Part shown: in pieces, positions 13,120 to 24,544 of the stretch
Layout of the letters: every line of letters starts with the position of its first letter
How positions within the stretch are numbered: position 1 is the stretch's first letter
From: Sarcocystis neurona
Taxonomy: Eukaryota > Apicomplexa > Conoidasida > Eucoccidiorida > Sarcocystidae
Reading direction: 5' to 3'
DNA length: 64,000 bases
NCBI GenBank assembly: GCA_000727475.1
Contig: KL647302.1
Coordinates: 2,586,345-2,650,344 of the forward strand
Program-made: the position numbers and the translations under genes
The notes under the pieces: generated by a model
What the model saw: the letters and a program-made list of their open reading frames with translations, nothing else
Told to the model about the DNA's origin: nothing
Databases searched by the model: none

Positions 13120-13491
13120 TTAAAACCTGCATTCGCCGTTCACGCCCCCATACGGACGCGCCCGACGTTTGTACGGACATATAAACCCACTCCGTGCGTA
13201 AGAGGCCACAGAACCGTGGCCATATAACCTGATAGGGAGATAGACCTCATCCACACTCACACGTCGGAAAACGCCACTTCTTTCAGATTTATACACGAGC
13301 CAAACCGCTTCGTTCTTCCGCGGCTCTCTTGCGGGCGGTGCCATTGAGTATTCCTCGTGAAACCGCAGGCACACGTTTGCACCGCTGACCGTCGTCTCAG
13401 TTGTACGTGCAAGCATATGCAGCACTGGCAGTTTTTTACACCGTCGGTACTGCGTTGTTTTCTCTTTCAACGCGAGTAGCTGCCCCTTCAA
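13120..13491 (-). CDS. Unrecognised 123-codon minus-strand ORF, possibly decayed
   Basis: This is the longest open frame in the spacer. The text is basic and soluble (NEAVWLVYKSERSGVFRRV). Downstream on the same strand, open frames continue in two other registers (13180-12995 and 13029-12820). That fits either small introns or a frameshifted remnant of a longer gene or retroelement. No domain was recognised. Confidence 0.25.
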   Translation of the reverse strand: MKGQLLALKEKTTQYRRCKKLPVLHMLARTTETTVSGANVCLRFHEEYSMAPPAREPRKNEAVWLVYKSERSGVFRRVSVDEVYLPIRLYGHGSVASYARSGFICPYKRRARPYGGVNGECRF

Positions 13492-14267
13492 CGCTCTTGG
13501 AGGCGCACATGCAGGTTGTTGGAAGAAAGCTGTGGCAATTGCGTGCCCGAACGCGCTCCGATTGCTGACCCCTTACACAGTGCTGATGCACTGAGTGTCA
13601 GCTTTGTGCCTACACTGGACCTTTTGACACAACCATGCGCGCATGCCATTATTTAGCCTTACAATTGCGTTAGTTCTCCCTCGTAACACGTAGCTTCTGC
13701 GTCCTTCAGTGCAGCGGACGCACCAGAAGGCTTGACGCCAGCTTACAGGGGATGGCTACAGTTATATTACCTAGACTCGCGTACGCCCGACCTATGTACA
13801 CATACATATATATATATATATATATGCATGCATATATACACATGATCTCTGCAGATTTGCGTATCTTTGTAAACCTATCCATGCTAGCTAAGTGTTGGCG
13901 ACTCCGCTTTTTCTACCTACTGTTTCTCGTACGCTGATATATGTCCGCATGTGACCTCTAGGAAAACACACTGTCATAAAGCTGAATGTGATATCTGACA
14001 ATTTCCCGGCTGTTACATTCAAAGCTTTTCCTATCATCGCACCGATAGGAAGGCTTCACGACCAAAGGCCTCATACACAGGACACGGCGTAAATAGGCAA
14101 AATCGTGTCCGTGTATCTCCCGTGTCCTTTCCTCATTCGCTGTCGTCCGTTACTTTCCGCAACGCATTTGATAAAACCAGTTCATGCGCGAGCCTGTTAG
14201 GGTGCACGTTAGCGGTACAGGCGTCCTCAACTAATGCCAGGTTATATTTTCTTAACTTCTCCTCCAG

Positions 14268-14541
14268 CTGCCTGCCGCTACTGTTGCGTCAGCTGCAGCA
14301 GAGCTTCCCGGCGAAAAAAATACCGAACATTATTTCATACCAGTTAACCCGTGAATGCGAGCTGCATCACAGGTAACGTTGTTACGATCCTACGTAGCTT
14401 TTCCGGATGAATGCTTTACTTAATGCTGCGACACCTGAAAAAGATTTCGGACGGGTCCGCTGGCTTTGTCGCTTTGCCGTCCCACGTGGTCTGTTGACTT
14501 CCAGAGCGCCGCTATGCTTCTTCCACATTTTCCGCTTTTAG
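14268..14541 (+). CDS. Candidate two-exon 3' end of an unknown gene
   Basis: Exon 14268-14372 follows a TTCTCCTCCAG acceptor and ends at the strong donor CACAG|GTAACG, leaving phase 2. It encodes PLLLRQLQQSFPAKKIPN and more. An exon at 14505, after TTGACTTCCAG, accepts phase 2 and reads 12 residues to the TAG at 14539-14541. The signals and phase agree, but no upstream exon was found and the product matches no family I know. Confidence 0.3.
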
Positions 14542-14981
14542 TGTTGGAGAACAACTACATGATAACTATCCACTGCAAGGTTTTTCCCGTTGCCGTTTTC
14601 AATTGTAACCGAAATAGAGTCAGCTATTCTCTCACCCGCGCCTTTCCTTTCAAGAACAAGTGTGCCCTCTATATATCTGTGTACGTATGTGTAGACATCC
14701 ACTCAAGTATCCCGATTCACTTGTGTCGTGTGTCACTGTGCCTGTACGCGCACTCGATGGAGTGGTCCTCTGTTCAACTTGTTACACACAACGGCTTCAA
14801 GGATACGTAGCATATAAACGTTTTAACAGGCAAGTTGCTTCTGAATAGTCTCGACCTATATACGAAGGTATACATAAATTCACTCAAGTATTCCATATAT
14901 ACACATATATACACATATATAGACATACGTGAAGGTACACCCACGTGCGCGTGCGCTCTGGAACTCATAAGTCTTCAGAAA

Positions 14982-17900
14982 ATGGCGTGCCCTCCTCGAG
15001 CGCACAGGCAGAAGCACTCTGTCGCACATCATGCTGCGGTGCTGGTAAAGACCAAAATGCGGACGAATTACCGCATTCCCCGTCCTTTATCAGAGGAACT
15101 AAAAGAGGGAACTTCTACGGTAGAGGCAGAAGGACTGACATGTTGCTGCTTGCTGCTGCACCGTTCGGATATGTATCTGACCCCTGCTTCAGTGATGAAC
15201 GTACTTTGGAATACTTCTGTAAATCCGCAGCAGCAGCAGGGGCAGCAGCCACTAAGAGACTTGCTGTCCCGAGGGCAGCAGCCGCATGCAGAAGAAGAGC
15301 AGCAGCAGGTCAAAGCAGAAGATGAGGAAAAAGGAAAAGGAAATGGCGAGGTTGTAGGAGGTCGAGGAGAAGAGCCGGGGCAAGAGCACGTGGTGCGGGG
15401 AGGAGAAAAGGAGAAGCAGCAAGTGAAAAAGAAAGAGCCGCGACAGCGGTTCAAACAAAAACAGGAGGGAGAGCAGCAGCAGCGACACTTGGAAGAAGAG
15501 GAAGGAAGACAACAACAGAGAACTGGAGATAAAAGGCAGCTGGCAGAAGATGAAAAGCAGCTTCTAAATGAAGAACAGCAGCACGTGGAAGTGGACCAGC
15601 AGCAGCGGCAGTCGGTGGTGGTGGAAAAACAATGCCAGGCGTCCCGTCAGGAACAGTGGCTGCAGCAGCAGCAGGAACAGGAGGAGCGGCTGCCACAGAG
15701 GTTTATGAGACAGGTGCTGCTGGGAAGGGAGCAGCAGCAGGGGAAGCCTGCGCCGCAGCACACCCACGAGCAGCGTAAACTCGTGACACAGCAGCAGCAG
15801 CGCCCGCTGGAGAACCCGCCGCAGCAGCAGCAGCGGCAAGTGCATAAGCAGGAAGAGGAGAAGGAGAAGAAGGAGAAGGAGAGGGAGGAAAAGATTACTT
15901 TGCATCAGCCATTACTGGCGAACCACGTGCCACAGGTGAACGTGCAGAAGCTGCTGCCATTCGAACAGCAACCCGGGTCGACGCAGCAGCAGAACCACGA
16001 TCGTAAGCCGCAGCAGCGGGAGCGTCACTCGCAGCAGCAGCAGCGGCAGCAGAATTCTTTGCCGAAGCAGCCCCAGACGAAGCAGCTCCAGTCGAACCGG
16101 CAGCAACACAGCCATCAGCAGGAATCTCCTGTGCAGCAGCAGCAGCCCCAGGAGAAGCAGCAAATTCTGCAGCAGCACAAGCCGCAATACCAGCCTCAAC
16201 AGCAGCAATCCCGGCAGACGCAGCAGTGCTCAGAACAACGGCACGAGTCGCAACTATCCCACCAGCAGCATCAACAGATGCCAGATTTTTTAGAGCAGCA
16301 AGACGCGCAGCTGGAGCAACGCCGCCGGTACCTGCTGCAGCAGCAGTACCATTTTGACTCGCAGCAGGTACAGCCCTTCGGTTCCTTGCCGGATCGACAA
16401 CAGAAGCAGGAGGAGAAGGACATGGGTCTTGAAGGAGATCCAGGTCATTTGGCAGGAAAAGAGGAACACGCAGCGGGAGGTGGTGGGGAAATCCTCGGCG
16501 AGAACGAAGAGGCAAAGGAGAAGATTGCCCTTCACCTCCCCGCTGCTGCACGATCAACGTGTGCAGTGCTTCCTGGTGCAGCAGCAAGCGCTGTGCTTGC
16601 AGTCGAGGGTGCTGTTGTATATCGGTCTTCGTCAGCAAACGAGCAGCGCGGAGGAGAAAGGAGCAGCAGCGGCAGCAATCACGGCTGTTCGCTAATGGCA
16701 GCGCCGGCAATGGGTGCAGACGTAGCAGCAGGAGCAGGAGCACCACCTGCAGAAACAGCGGCAACGAAGACAACAACGGCAGGGGCAACAGCCCCAGCAA
16801 CAGCAGCAGCAACGGCAGCTGCTACGAAAGCTGCTGCAACAGGAGGAGCAGCTTCGTCTGTGAGAGCTGATCCGCCGCCAGCGACGGGTACCTCACGGCA
16901 GCCTGGGCAGCAGCAACATGCCGAACAGCAGCGGTCCCACCGAACGACGCGCGTTGTGGCAGTTGCTCCTGAAAGACGACCCCCGGGTGTACGTACATTG
17001 CAAGCGACGATGCAAACAGAGCTTTCTCCCGAAAATACGCTGGAAAGGAAAGAAAGAGGAAACCACGCACAAGAAGAGACAGCCAAACGCATGCTGCGGG
17101 CAGTCTACCTAGGTGCTGCTGCCACCCTGGTTATTGTCGCTTTTTCTCTTCTCTCCGACCACGACACTCTGTAAGACACATTTAAACACTACATACACAT
17201 ACCTACATATATGTGTACATATGTGTGCAGAGACGTTGCCTCCATATACATATATATGTATATATATACATACGCAGATACATATATATATATATACATA
17301 TATATATACATATATATATATCTGCGTATGTATGTCAAGGTGTACGTACGCGTGTATATCTATATAGGGTATATGTATGTATACTTACAAGTAAATGTGT
17401 GCGCACAGACTTGAATCTTACGTACACATAAATCGTGAACACATATATATATGTGTGTATCTCCCTATGTATTAAGTGGCCTGCATGCATCTGCACACAC
17501 ATATGTTGCATGTGCACGCGTGACGGCGCATATCTTCTTTTTGGATCAAGGAAGCCTGTACGTCCCGAGGTTTGTTTCTTTTTTGCTGCGATGCGTCTCC
17601 CTGTGTCTTCCCTCCTTTTGACTTCCCTGCGAAAGGTCCCCTCTGGCCTCTTGTCCGTCTCTCTTGTGCGTATCTTCGTAGTGCGCAGCCCCCCCCAGCT
17701 GCCTCTCATCTCCGCTGCTTCTCTTCTGGTCCTCCTCCCTTTTGCTGCCGCATCTCTTTTTTTTCTCCCCTCTGTCGTTCCCCCCTTCTGCTCTCCTTCG
17801 TCTATTTATTCTTTTCGGTCTTTTCTGGTTTTTCTCCCTTTTTTTCCTCTCTCAGCTTGTGTCTCCTGTCTTTTCGCCTCCGTCCCGGTGTTCCTCTTCC

Positions 17901-20900
17901 TCTACCGCGTCCTCGTCGTCCCCTTTGCAATTCCTGCTGTCCGTCTTCGTCCCCTGGACTTTCTTGTTTATTTGCGTGAGTCACTTGCTGCAGAATTTCG
18001 GTTCTTTCTGCACCCCGCCTCATTTTCTTTTCCCGACGTATTCGTCCTCTCTTCCTCTCTCTCTACGCCCACTCCTTTTTACGTATTTTGTGTGCCTTTC
18101 TCTCTTCCACCCTTCTTTTAGTGCTCACTTTCTTTGGTTTACGTGTGTCTCTTCTCCGTTTCTTTGGTGATGCTTGCTTCGATTTGTGCTGCTTTCTTTC
18201 TGCCCTGCTTGACTTCTTCTTGCGTTCTTTGTCTTTTCCTCCTTTCTGATACATTTCTTCTCTTGTACTTCTCGTATGTCTTGTCTTCTCGGTTGCTTCT
18301 TCTCCTCTCTTTCTCGTGTCCGCTGTATATTTCCCATTTTCTTTCTCCCCACTAGTAAACCTCGTCTTCTGCCCTTTGCCTCCCGTTGCTTTGTCGCTTC
18401 GCAGCTTCCGATTTTCAAGACGATCGGTCTTCACACAAGAACGCTGCAACGTCTCCTTCTTCAAAATTTATGCGTGGCGACTTTGCGCTGAAGCAAGTGA
18501 CGATGCTCTTGAGGAGAGGGAAAAGGACAAAAGAAACATCTTACAGGATATCTCCTTCTTCTCGAGTCCTCTCGACCCCTCCGCCAAACTTCTCGCTCCC
18601 TTCTCTTCTTCTTCTTCGTCATCCCGTTATTCGTTCGCTCCTTCCTCTTCTTCTTTGGCATTCACTTCGTCTTCTTCCGCTGCTCAATCAAAGCCGGAAG
18701 GTGGTGCTTCTGAGGCTGATTCTGCTGTTTCGTGGAGACAGTCTGCTGCTGCTGCTCTTTTTACTAGTAGCGCTACTGATAGCAAGCAGGCGGCTTTTGC
18801 CCCGGCTCACGGTGCTCCTGCTGCTTCTGGACTGCCCTACCCTGCTACTGCTGGTAACCTCGGTATTGTTGCTGCTGCAGCAGCCGATATGAGGTCTGCT
18901 GCGGCTCCGATCGCAGCTCCTTCCGTTACGCATGCTCCTGTTCAGCCACGTGTTGCCCCTTCCTCTCCAGCTCCTGCTGCTGGCAGTGACTTCGGGGATG
19001 CTGCTCTTCTTCGTGCCGCTGCGGCTGGTGGCCGTGCTGCCGTTTCTGCTGCTGGGGGATGGGCTGCTGCTGCTGCTGAGTCCGTTACTGAAGAGAACCC
19101 TCTGTTGAAGGATGCTGGTGCCTCTGTTCCTGAGGCTCGTATTCCTCCTGCCTCTCCTGCTGCTTCTCCTGCAGCGTTTCCGGCTGCTTCTCCTGCAGCT
19201 TCTCAAGCTGCTTCTCCTGCAGCTTCTCAAGCTGCTTCCCCTGCAGCTTCTCAAGCTGCTTCTCCTGCAGCTTCTCAAGCTGCTTCCCCTGCAGCTTCTC
19301 AAGCTGCTTCTCCTGCAGCTTCTCAAGCTGTTTCTCCTGCGGCTTCCCGAGCTGCTTCTCCTGCAGCTTCTCGAGCGGCGTCACCTACATCTTCCCGAGC
19401 GCCTTCTCCTGCAGCCTCCACAGCTGCTTCATCTGCCGCTGCTCCAGCTGCTTCTTCTGCTACCTCCCCGACTGATACTCCAGATGCTTCTGCTGCTGCC
19501 CCTGCTGCTGCTTCAAGTAACGAAAGAGAGGAACATCCGAAGGAAAAAGTAGCTCTTCCTCTTCATCAGGAAGCGGCGAATCTTCCGCTTCTGGCACTTC
19601 GCACGTGCAAAACTGCTGCTGCTGCTTTTGCAGCACAAGAGAAGTGGTACGAAGAAAAATTGGTCCTTTTTTTCTTCCCGCCTCTTTCGCTCTCTCTTCC
19701 TCTGTCCCCCTATACACATGTATGTGTCTATCGATACGAGTGGCATATATATATATATATATATACATACTTACATACACATATACTTGTATGCAGCTCT
19801 CTACGTGTATCTACCTCTCTTTGTATGTACGCGAATCTCTCTACATGTACATGCGCAGACGTGCATGTATGCACGTATATAGATATATATATGTATATAT
19901 GGATATATGTATATATATATGTATATACAACCATGTATACACCCATGTGTGTGTCTCCCACAGCGTATCTGTACAAGTGTATATATATCCTCCTCTGTTT
20001 TTCTCCCTCTGTCAACATCTATTCATACGTGTACCTGTGTGTGTATGTATATATACAGACTTATATCTGTCCATTTCTCTACCTATGTCTCTACATATAT
20101 CTTTGCACATGCACGCGCCTACAAGATATGCGTATACATGTGTACATATACACAAGTTGACATATATATATAAATATAAATATAAATATATATGTACATT
20201 CGTAGAAACCTATAGGGAGCGCCGCGCTATACATATATATATATATACATACATGGATATATCTATCTATATATATATATATACATTTAGAGATACGTAT
20301 AGCGAGCGCTACGCTGAGTAGCTCAAGCCTCCAGGGTCTTCTTTTTCCTGTCTTCCTCCTCTTCTTCTCATTTTCGTTGCGTTTGTTCCCTTCCACTGTT
20401 TTCTCTGTGTAAGTGATTCTCTTTGTCTGGTGATTGCCTGTCTTTGTTGCGCTTCAGGAATTTCTCCTTTTCTTCAATTCTCGGCTCGCTGTTCTACTCC
20501 CCTTGCGCGATCGTGGGAGGAGTGGCCTACACCGCCTTTGGTGCGTATTGCTGCTGTTTAGCTGCTGCAGCTGCTGCTCTGTTTTCTCTTTATCTCGTCT
20601 CGGCCGCTTCTAAGTATGCCGTGCTGCACGAGTCCACGCCTTGTTCTGCTGCTGCAGGAGCAGGAGAAGCAGAAGCAGCAGCACAGATAACAGCGGCAGC
20701 AAGTACATCGCAATCTCCTGCTGCCGTCTTTGTCGCTTCTTCTCCTCCGGCTTCCTCTGCTGCTGGTGCAACGGCTTTTTCTTCTCCTCGTCATGGGTCG
20801 GCGGGTTTTTCCCCGTCTTCTTCTCCTCCTCCTGTCTCTCTCCGCTCTCCTGCTGTTGTCCCGCGTCTCCCTCTTCCTGTGACTAGGGCTGCTGCTGCGG

Positions 20901-23259
20901 AGCATGCCGTCCCTGCTGCAGCTTTTGCAGTGGACCCTGCCGATGACCGGCGAGGCGCGAGTGTCGCTACTGTTAGAGAGGCTGCCGCTGCTGCTCGGGA
21001 GACTGCCACTGCCGTTGCTTCAAAAAGGCCTGCTGCTGCCCTTTCTGTGACGGCGGCAGCTGGGAGAGGGAACGCTGCTCCTCTTGAACTTTCTGCTGCG
21101 GCGGCGGGTAGCGGCAGCACTTGTGGATGCTGCTGCTGCAGCGGAGGTCGGAAAGCAGCAGCAGCAGGAAGATGCAGCAGCAGCACGGACAGAGAGACCG
21201 CAGCAGCAGCTCACTGGGGACACAGCAGAGCAGCTCAGAACGCAGCACCGGCAGCAGCTGTGAAGGGCCACGCCAGCTCTGCAGCGTCAGCAGCAGCGAC
21301 AGTGGGAAGAGAGGAGCGCAAGGAGAAACACGTGGCAGCAGATGAAGCAGAGAGGCAATTGGTGGCGGCGGCAGCAGCCGCTGCGAACCAGCATGGAGAG
21401 AAAGCGGAAGAAGAAGAGGAAAGGAAGGTCATACGGAAAGAAGAAAGAAAGACCGCGGACGTTCTGCACGGCGTCGCCCCGGCAGACCCGTCAAGAGCAA
21501 CAGAAGCTGCAAGAGCGGAGGCAGCAGGAGAAGTAGCAGGAGCAGCAGGCGAAGGAGAAGGCGCAACAGTGCTGGCAGCACAAATCACAGCAGCAGGAGG
21601 AGTAGGACGCTGCTGTCAACAACAGGAGGACACGCTGGCAGGGGATGACGCTTTTTCCGGCGCTGGTGTTGCTTCTCATGGAGGAAAAGTGGGAGCGACC
21701 AGCGCACTTTACCGTCTTGCATGCGGTTTGAGAAACAGCCGCAGCAGGACTCCCAACGGTGGAAGGGACGTCCCGTGGAGTCGAGAGATGCAGCAGCCTC
21801 TTATTCTTCGAGATTTCCCTCTCAATTCTTCTGGCGCAGCAGCAGCACCTGCTGCGCAGCCTAGCTCTGCGCGCGGTGGCTTCTTGCCCGCTGCTACTGC
21901 TGTTTTCACCGGAAGAAATCCTCTTCTTTCTTTATTTTGGTCGTCGTCGGCTCCACGCTCGTCGTCTCCCTCTACTTCCTCCGGGGGCACTTTTTCGCCT
22001 GTGATCGGCCCTTGTCATTGTCGCGCCTCTCCCTCTGCTGCCGGAGACAGCAGCGTCCCCGCCGGCTGCTGCTGCAGCCACACGGAGAACAGCAACGAAG
22101 AGAAAAAGGTGGAGGAGCAGGAGGATTCAGAGGCAGAAGCCGCACTAGAAACGGAAAACGTCCTTCTCCCTGGCCCTGTTCCCTTTGCTTCCGGCACTTC
22201 TTCTCCCTCCGCCCGGTTTCCACCTCTTCGTCTGCTACGTTGTTCGCCTCCTCTGCCTGCTGCGAGAGCAGCAGCAGCAGCAGCTGAGAGAAGGAAGAAG
22301 TATGTGAGCAGCATTGGGTGGGCCTGCTGGATCTGCAGGCTCGCTTTTCTAAATGCCTGTAATGTCGTGGGAGCGCTGCTGCTGGAGTATATTTTTCTTC
22401 GGCACGTTCTCCGTCGCAGCGGCAAGGATCCTCGCTGCTCACACGCCCTACAGCTGCTGCTGCTGCTACCCGCCCACGTGACGAACAACGAAGAATCGGC
22501 AGGAGATCTAGCGAGTTTTCTCGCTTCTATAAAGTAAGAGAAAATATGGTCGTGTTTCTGTCTCCCTCTGTGTATGTGTATACGTATGCAGACGTGTGCA
22601 CACATATGTATATATTTGTCCACAGATATATCTGAAGAGACTTCTTCCTTGTGCGCGTGTCTTTACCAGATATCTAGCCGCCGCCCTATCTCTCCCTCTC
22701 TCTCTCCCTACATATATATGCATATGCCAAGAAGTGGAAAGTGTCGTTTGAATTTATCGAAAAAAGAAGAAACAGCTGCAGCTCATCCACCAGGGCGTAT
22801 TTTGTAGCTCCGAGCAGGAGACGCATATGCGTGAAACATGTCTACTTTTCTTCTCAGGTTAAGCTGCATGCCGTGTGTCATCTTCTATGTAAGACAGCAT
22901 GGACGTGCAGCTGTGTATATATCTTTACGTACGCACAGATTTCTGTACGCAGCTGTACATATATTGATAGGGAAATGGGTGTACGTAAGCGCATTTCTGT
23001 TTATGTAATAGTAGCAGCAGGACAAGTGGGAGATTACTGACAACAGTAGCAGCAAATTAAAGAAGGTATTGCTGCCGCTGCTGTTGTGGGAGGTGGACAG
23101 TTCACCCGCCGCAACAGCAAAAAGGGCATCAGCAGCAGAAAAGGAGGAAAGCGTGGAGTATTGAGGCAGAAAGGGCGACAGCTGCAGCAGAAGAAGGAAA
23201 GAGGCAGCAGAAGCCGTCTCACGCATTGCAGAGTGGGAAGACGTATGTCTGCTGAGTGA
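14982..23259 (+). CDS. Large repeat-rich predicted membrane protein, 5-exon model
   Basis: Model: 14982-17170, 18405-19646, 20458-22533, 22858-22888, 23101-23259 (TGA at 23257). All junctions are GT-AG and in phase; the total is 5697 nt (1898 residues). Exon 1 is Gln-rich with repeated HQQ/QQQ runs and ends in a hydrophobic helix (LGAAATLVIVAFSLL). Exon 2 is Ser/Ala/Pro-rich and carries an 8-residue tandem repeat. Exon 3 opens with a long hydrophobic stretch (ILGSLFYSPCAIVGGVAY and on), has an Ala-rich middle, and ends with another helix (LAFLNACNVVGALLLEYIFL). The last exon is a Lys/Arg-rich tail. I recognise no family. The model rests on splice sites, phase and the hydrophobic helices. Repeat-driven open frames could mislead, especially in exons 1 and 3, and the 31-nt fourth exon is the weakest. 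An acceptor-like TCTTCAG at 14978 means 5' exons may be missing. Confidence 0.45.
17190..17400 (+). repeat. TA/TACA microsatellite tract in intron
   Basis: Repeated ATATATAC and ACATATAT units begin just after the first donor of the large repeat-rich gene model. They are not coding; open frames here only read alternating Tyr, Ile and Thr. Confidence 0.85.
17590..18400 (+). repeat. Pyrimidine-rich tract, about 800 bases
   Basis: Long, almost continuous C/T sequence on the plus strand, ending at the acceptor TCGCTTCGCAG before the exon at 18405. It reads as Ser, Phe, Pro and Leu in every frame and behaves like an oversized intronic polypyrimidine region. Confidence 0.8.
19150..19431 (+). repeat. 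24-bp coding minisatellite, ASPAASQA repeat
   Basis: A tandem 24-bp unit (GCTTCTCCTGCAGCTTCTCA plus four bases) repeats about eight to ten times, with a near-identical core at 19190-19330 and more diverged edges. In frame it encodes Ala-Ser-Pro-Ala-Ala-Ser-Gln-Ala. Gln becomes Arg toward the 3' end. The unit length is a multiple of three, so copy-number change would keep the frame. Confidence 0.9.
19745..20290 (+). repeat. TA/TACA-rich tract filling an intron
   Basis: ATATATAC-type repeats mixed with CTCTCT-rich pieces fill most of the intron 19647-20457. A short AATATAAATATAAATATA run lies at 20174-20194. No coding content. Confidence 0.85.
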
Positions 23260-23269
23260 CGTGTGAAAA

Positions 23270-23580
23270 CGCAGACGCAGCTGCAGAAGTCGCAGCAGAC
23301 GTAGCAACAGAAGCAGAATTCGAAGCAGCAGAAGCGGAGGTAGCAAAAGCAGAAGTGTCAGAAGTCGCAGCAGCAGAAGTCGACGTAGCAGCAGTAGAGG
23401 CAGCAGACGCAGAAGCAACAGAAGTAGAAGCAGCAGAAGTAGAAGCAGCAGAAGCAGAAGCAGCAGAATAAGAAGCAGCACAAGTCGAAGTAGCAGAAGT
23501 AGAAGCAGCAGAAGCAGAAGCAGCAGAAGAAGCAGCACAAGTCGAAGTAGCAGAAGTGGAGGCAGGAGAAGGAGAACCAG
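23270..23580 (+). repeat. AGAAGCAGC-type minisatellite
   Basis: Tandem GCAGAAGCAGCAGAAGTAGA-like units of 9-27 bases. Plus frames read Arg-Ser, Glu-Ala-Ala or stop-broken text; the minus strand reads Leu, Ser-Ala or Cys-Phe runs. I treat it as non-coding, or as the 3' UTR of the large gene model ending at 23259. Confidence 0.75.
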
Positions 23581-23734
23581 AAGCGTGAGAAGTAGAAGCA
23601 GAAGCAGCAGCGACTGAACGCAAGCGGAAGGAAAGTGAGGAGCTGCAGGAGAAGCCACCGAAGCGGCACACCCTTTAGCAGCAGCACGAGGGTAGTGGCT
23701 GCATGCGTCACACAGTGGACACGACGCAGATTAC

Positions 23735-24400
23735 TCGAGGTGTTTCTTTCCTCTCTGCCGCTACTACGTTCGTCTGTGCTCCCCTTTCTTTCTTCTTCCT
23801 TTTGTACATCCCTATTTCTATTTGTTTGTCACAAGCTATCTATATATATGTGTACGTACTAATTTGTACACTACAGTGATGTCTGCGGAAAGTAGTATAG
23901 ATATACATAGAGGTGTACGTGTGCGAATGTAAAGCCGCTGTATTTCTGGCGGTCCTTCTCTGCAGGAGGTGCTGTCAGCTGTACGTCCGTCACTTCTCTC
24001 CTTCAGTTTCTGTCTTTCGTCATTTTGTTTTGTTTCAGTAACTCTTCGAAACGCCCTTCCAGTTTTGTCTCTCATCTTCGCTACCTTTCTTCTTTGTTCT
24101 CCCCTTCCCTTCTTTGGTGTCTTCCTCCCGTTGAGTCGCTTCACCCTCCGTCTAAATTGTTCCTCTTGTCTTTCTCTCCCCTCTCCTTTCACCGATACTC
24201 GTCATATGTCTTCCTGTGTTTCTTGTGATCCTTTTTCCCTTCCGCCTGCCCTTCCGTTTTCCTTCTCCCTTTCTACGCTGTCTTCTTCTTCCTTTTTGTC
24301 CGCGTCTTTTTCTTCGTGTCCGGCAGTCCCTTTTTTCTCGTCGTCTTTGTCCGTTTCTCCGTTCCTCTCTTCTTCTCTCTACAAGCCTCGAGCCTTTTCA
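23735..24400 (+). repeat. Pyrimidine-rich tract
   Basis: C/T-rich plus strand interrupted by short TA repeats near 23830-23910. It resembles the intronic tract at 17590-18400 and may precede an exon near 24400, but none is certain. Confidence 0.7.
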
Positions 24401-24406
24401 TTTGTG

Positions 24407-24544
24407 ATGCTGCTGCTGCTTCTTCTTTTGCTTCCGCGCAGCCTTTCCCTTGGAGCTGTTGCTTATAGCACCATGGCGCTGGTGGTGGTGCTACTGCTAC
24501 AGTGGCTTTGTCTGTCCAAGTTGCGGCGCTGCTGCATGCAGTGA
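24407..24544 (+). CDS. Possible small hydrophobic ORF
   Basis: ATG at 24407 to TGA, 45 codons: a Leu run, then a hydrophobic helix (STMALVVVLLLQWLCLSKL) and a basic end. It lies directly after a pyrimidine tract, so it may be a terminal exon rather than a separate gene. No family recognised. Confidence 0.2.
   Translation: MLLLLLLLLPRSLSLGAVAYSTMALVVVLLLQWLCLSKLRRCCMQ

Larger units (their letters stand above)
11097..14267. other. Spacer with only weak coding signals
   Basis: No recognised gene lies between the end of the DNAAF4-like gene and the candidate exon at 14268. Three short open frames are listed separately. A TA microsatellite occupies 13806-13825. The first few hundred bases are probably the 3' UTR of the DNAAF4-like gene. 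Confidence 0.4.

Noticed and set aside
17435..18121. A 228-codon hydrophobic plus ORF
   Set aside because: It is made of the pyrimidine-rich intronic tract; Ser/Phe/Leu/Pro readings in all three frames show composition, not selection.
19605..20321. A 238-codon ORF rich in Tyr, Ile, Thr and Cys
   Set aside because: It is translated TA/TACA microsatellite within a predicted intron.
23281..23620. Arg-Ser repeats resembling an SR-protein domain on the plus strand
   Set aside because: The pattern comes directly from the AGAAGC repeat unit. No RNA-binding domain adjoins it, and phase from the preceding exon does not enter this frame.
22885..23658. A 257-codon minus ORF that is almost pure Leu
   Set aside because: It is the antisense reading of a CAG/AGAAGCAGC minisatellite and has no globular stretch of its own.
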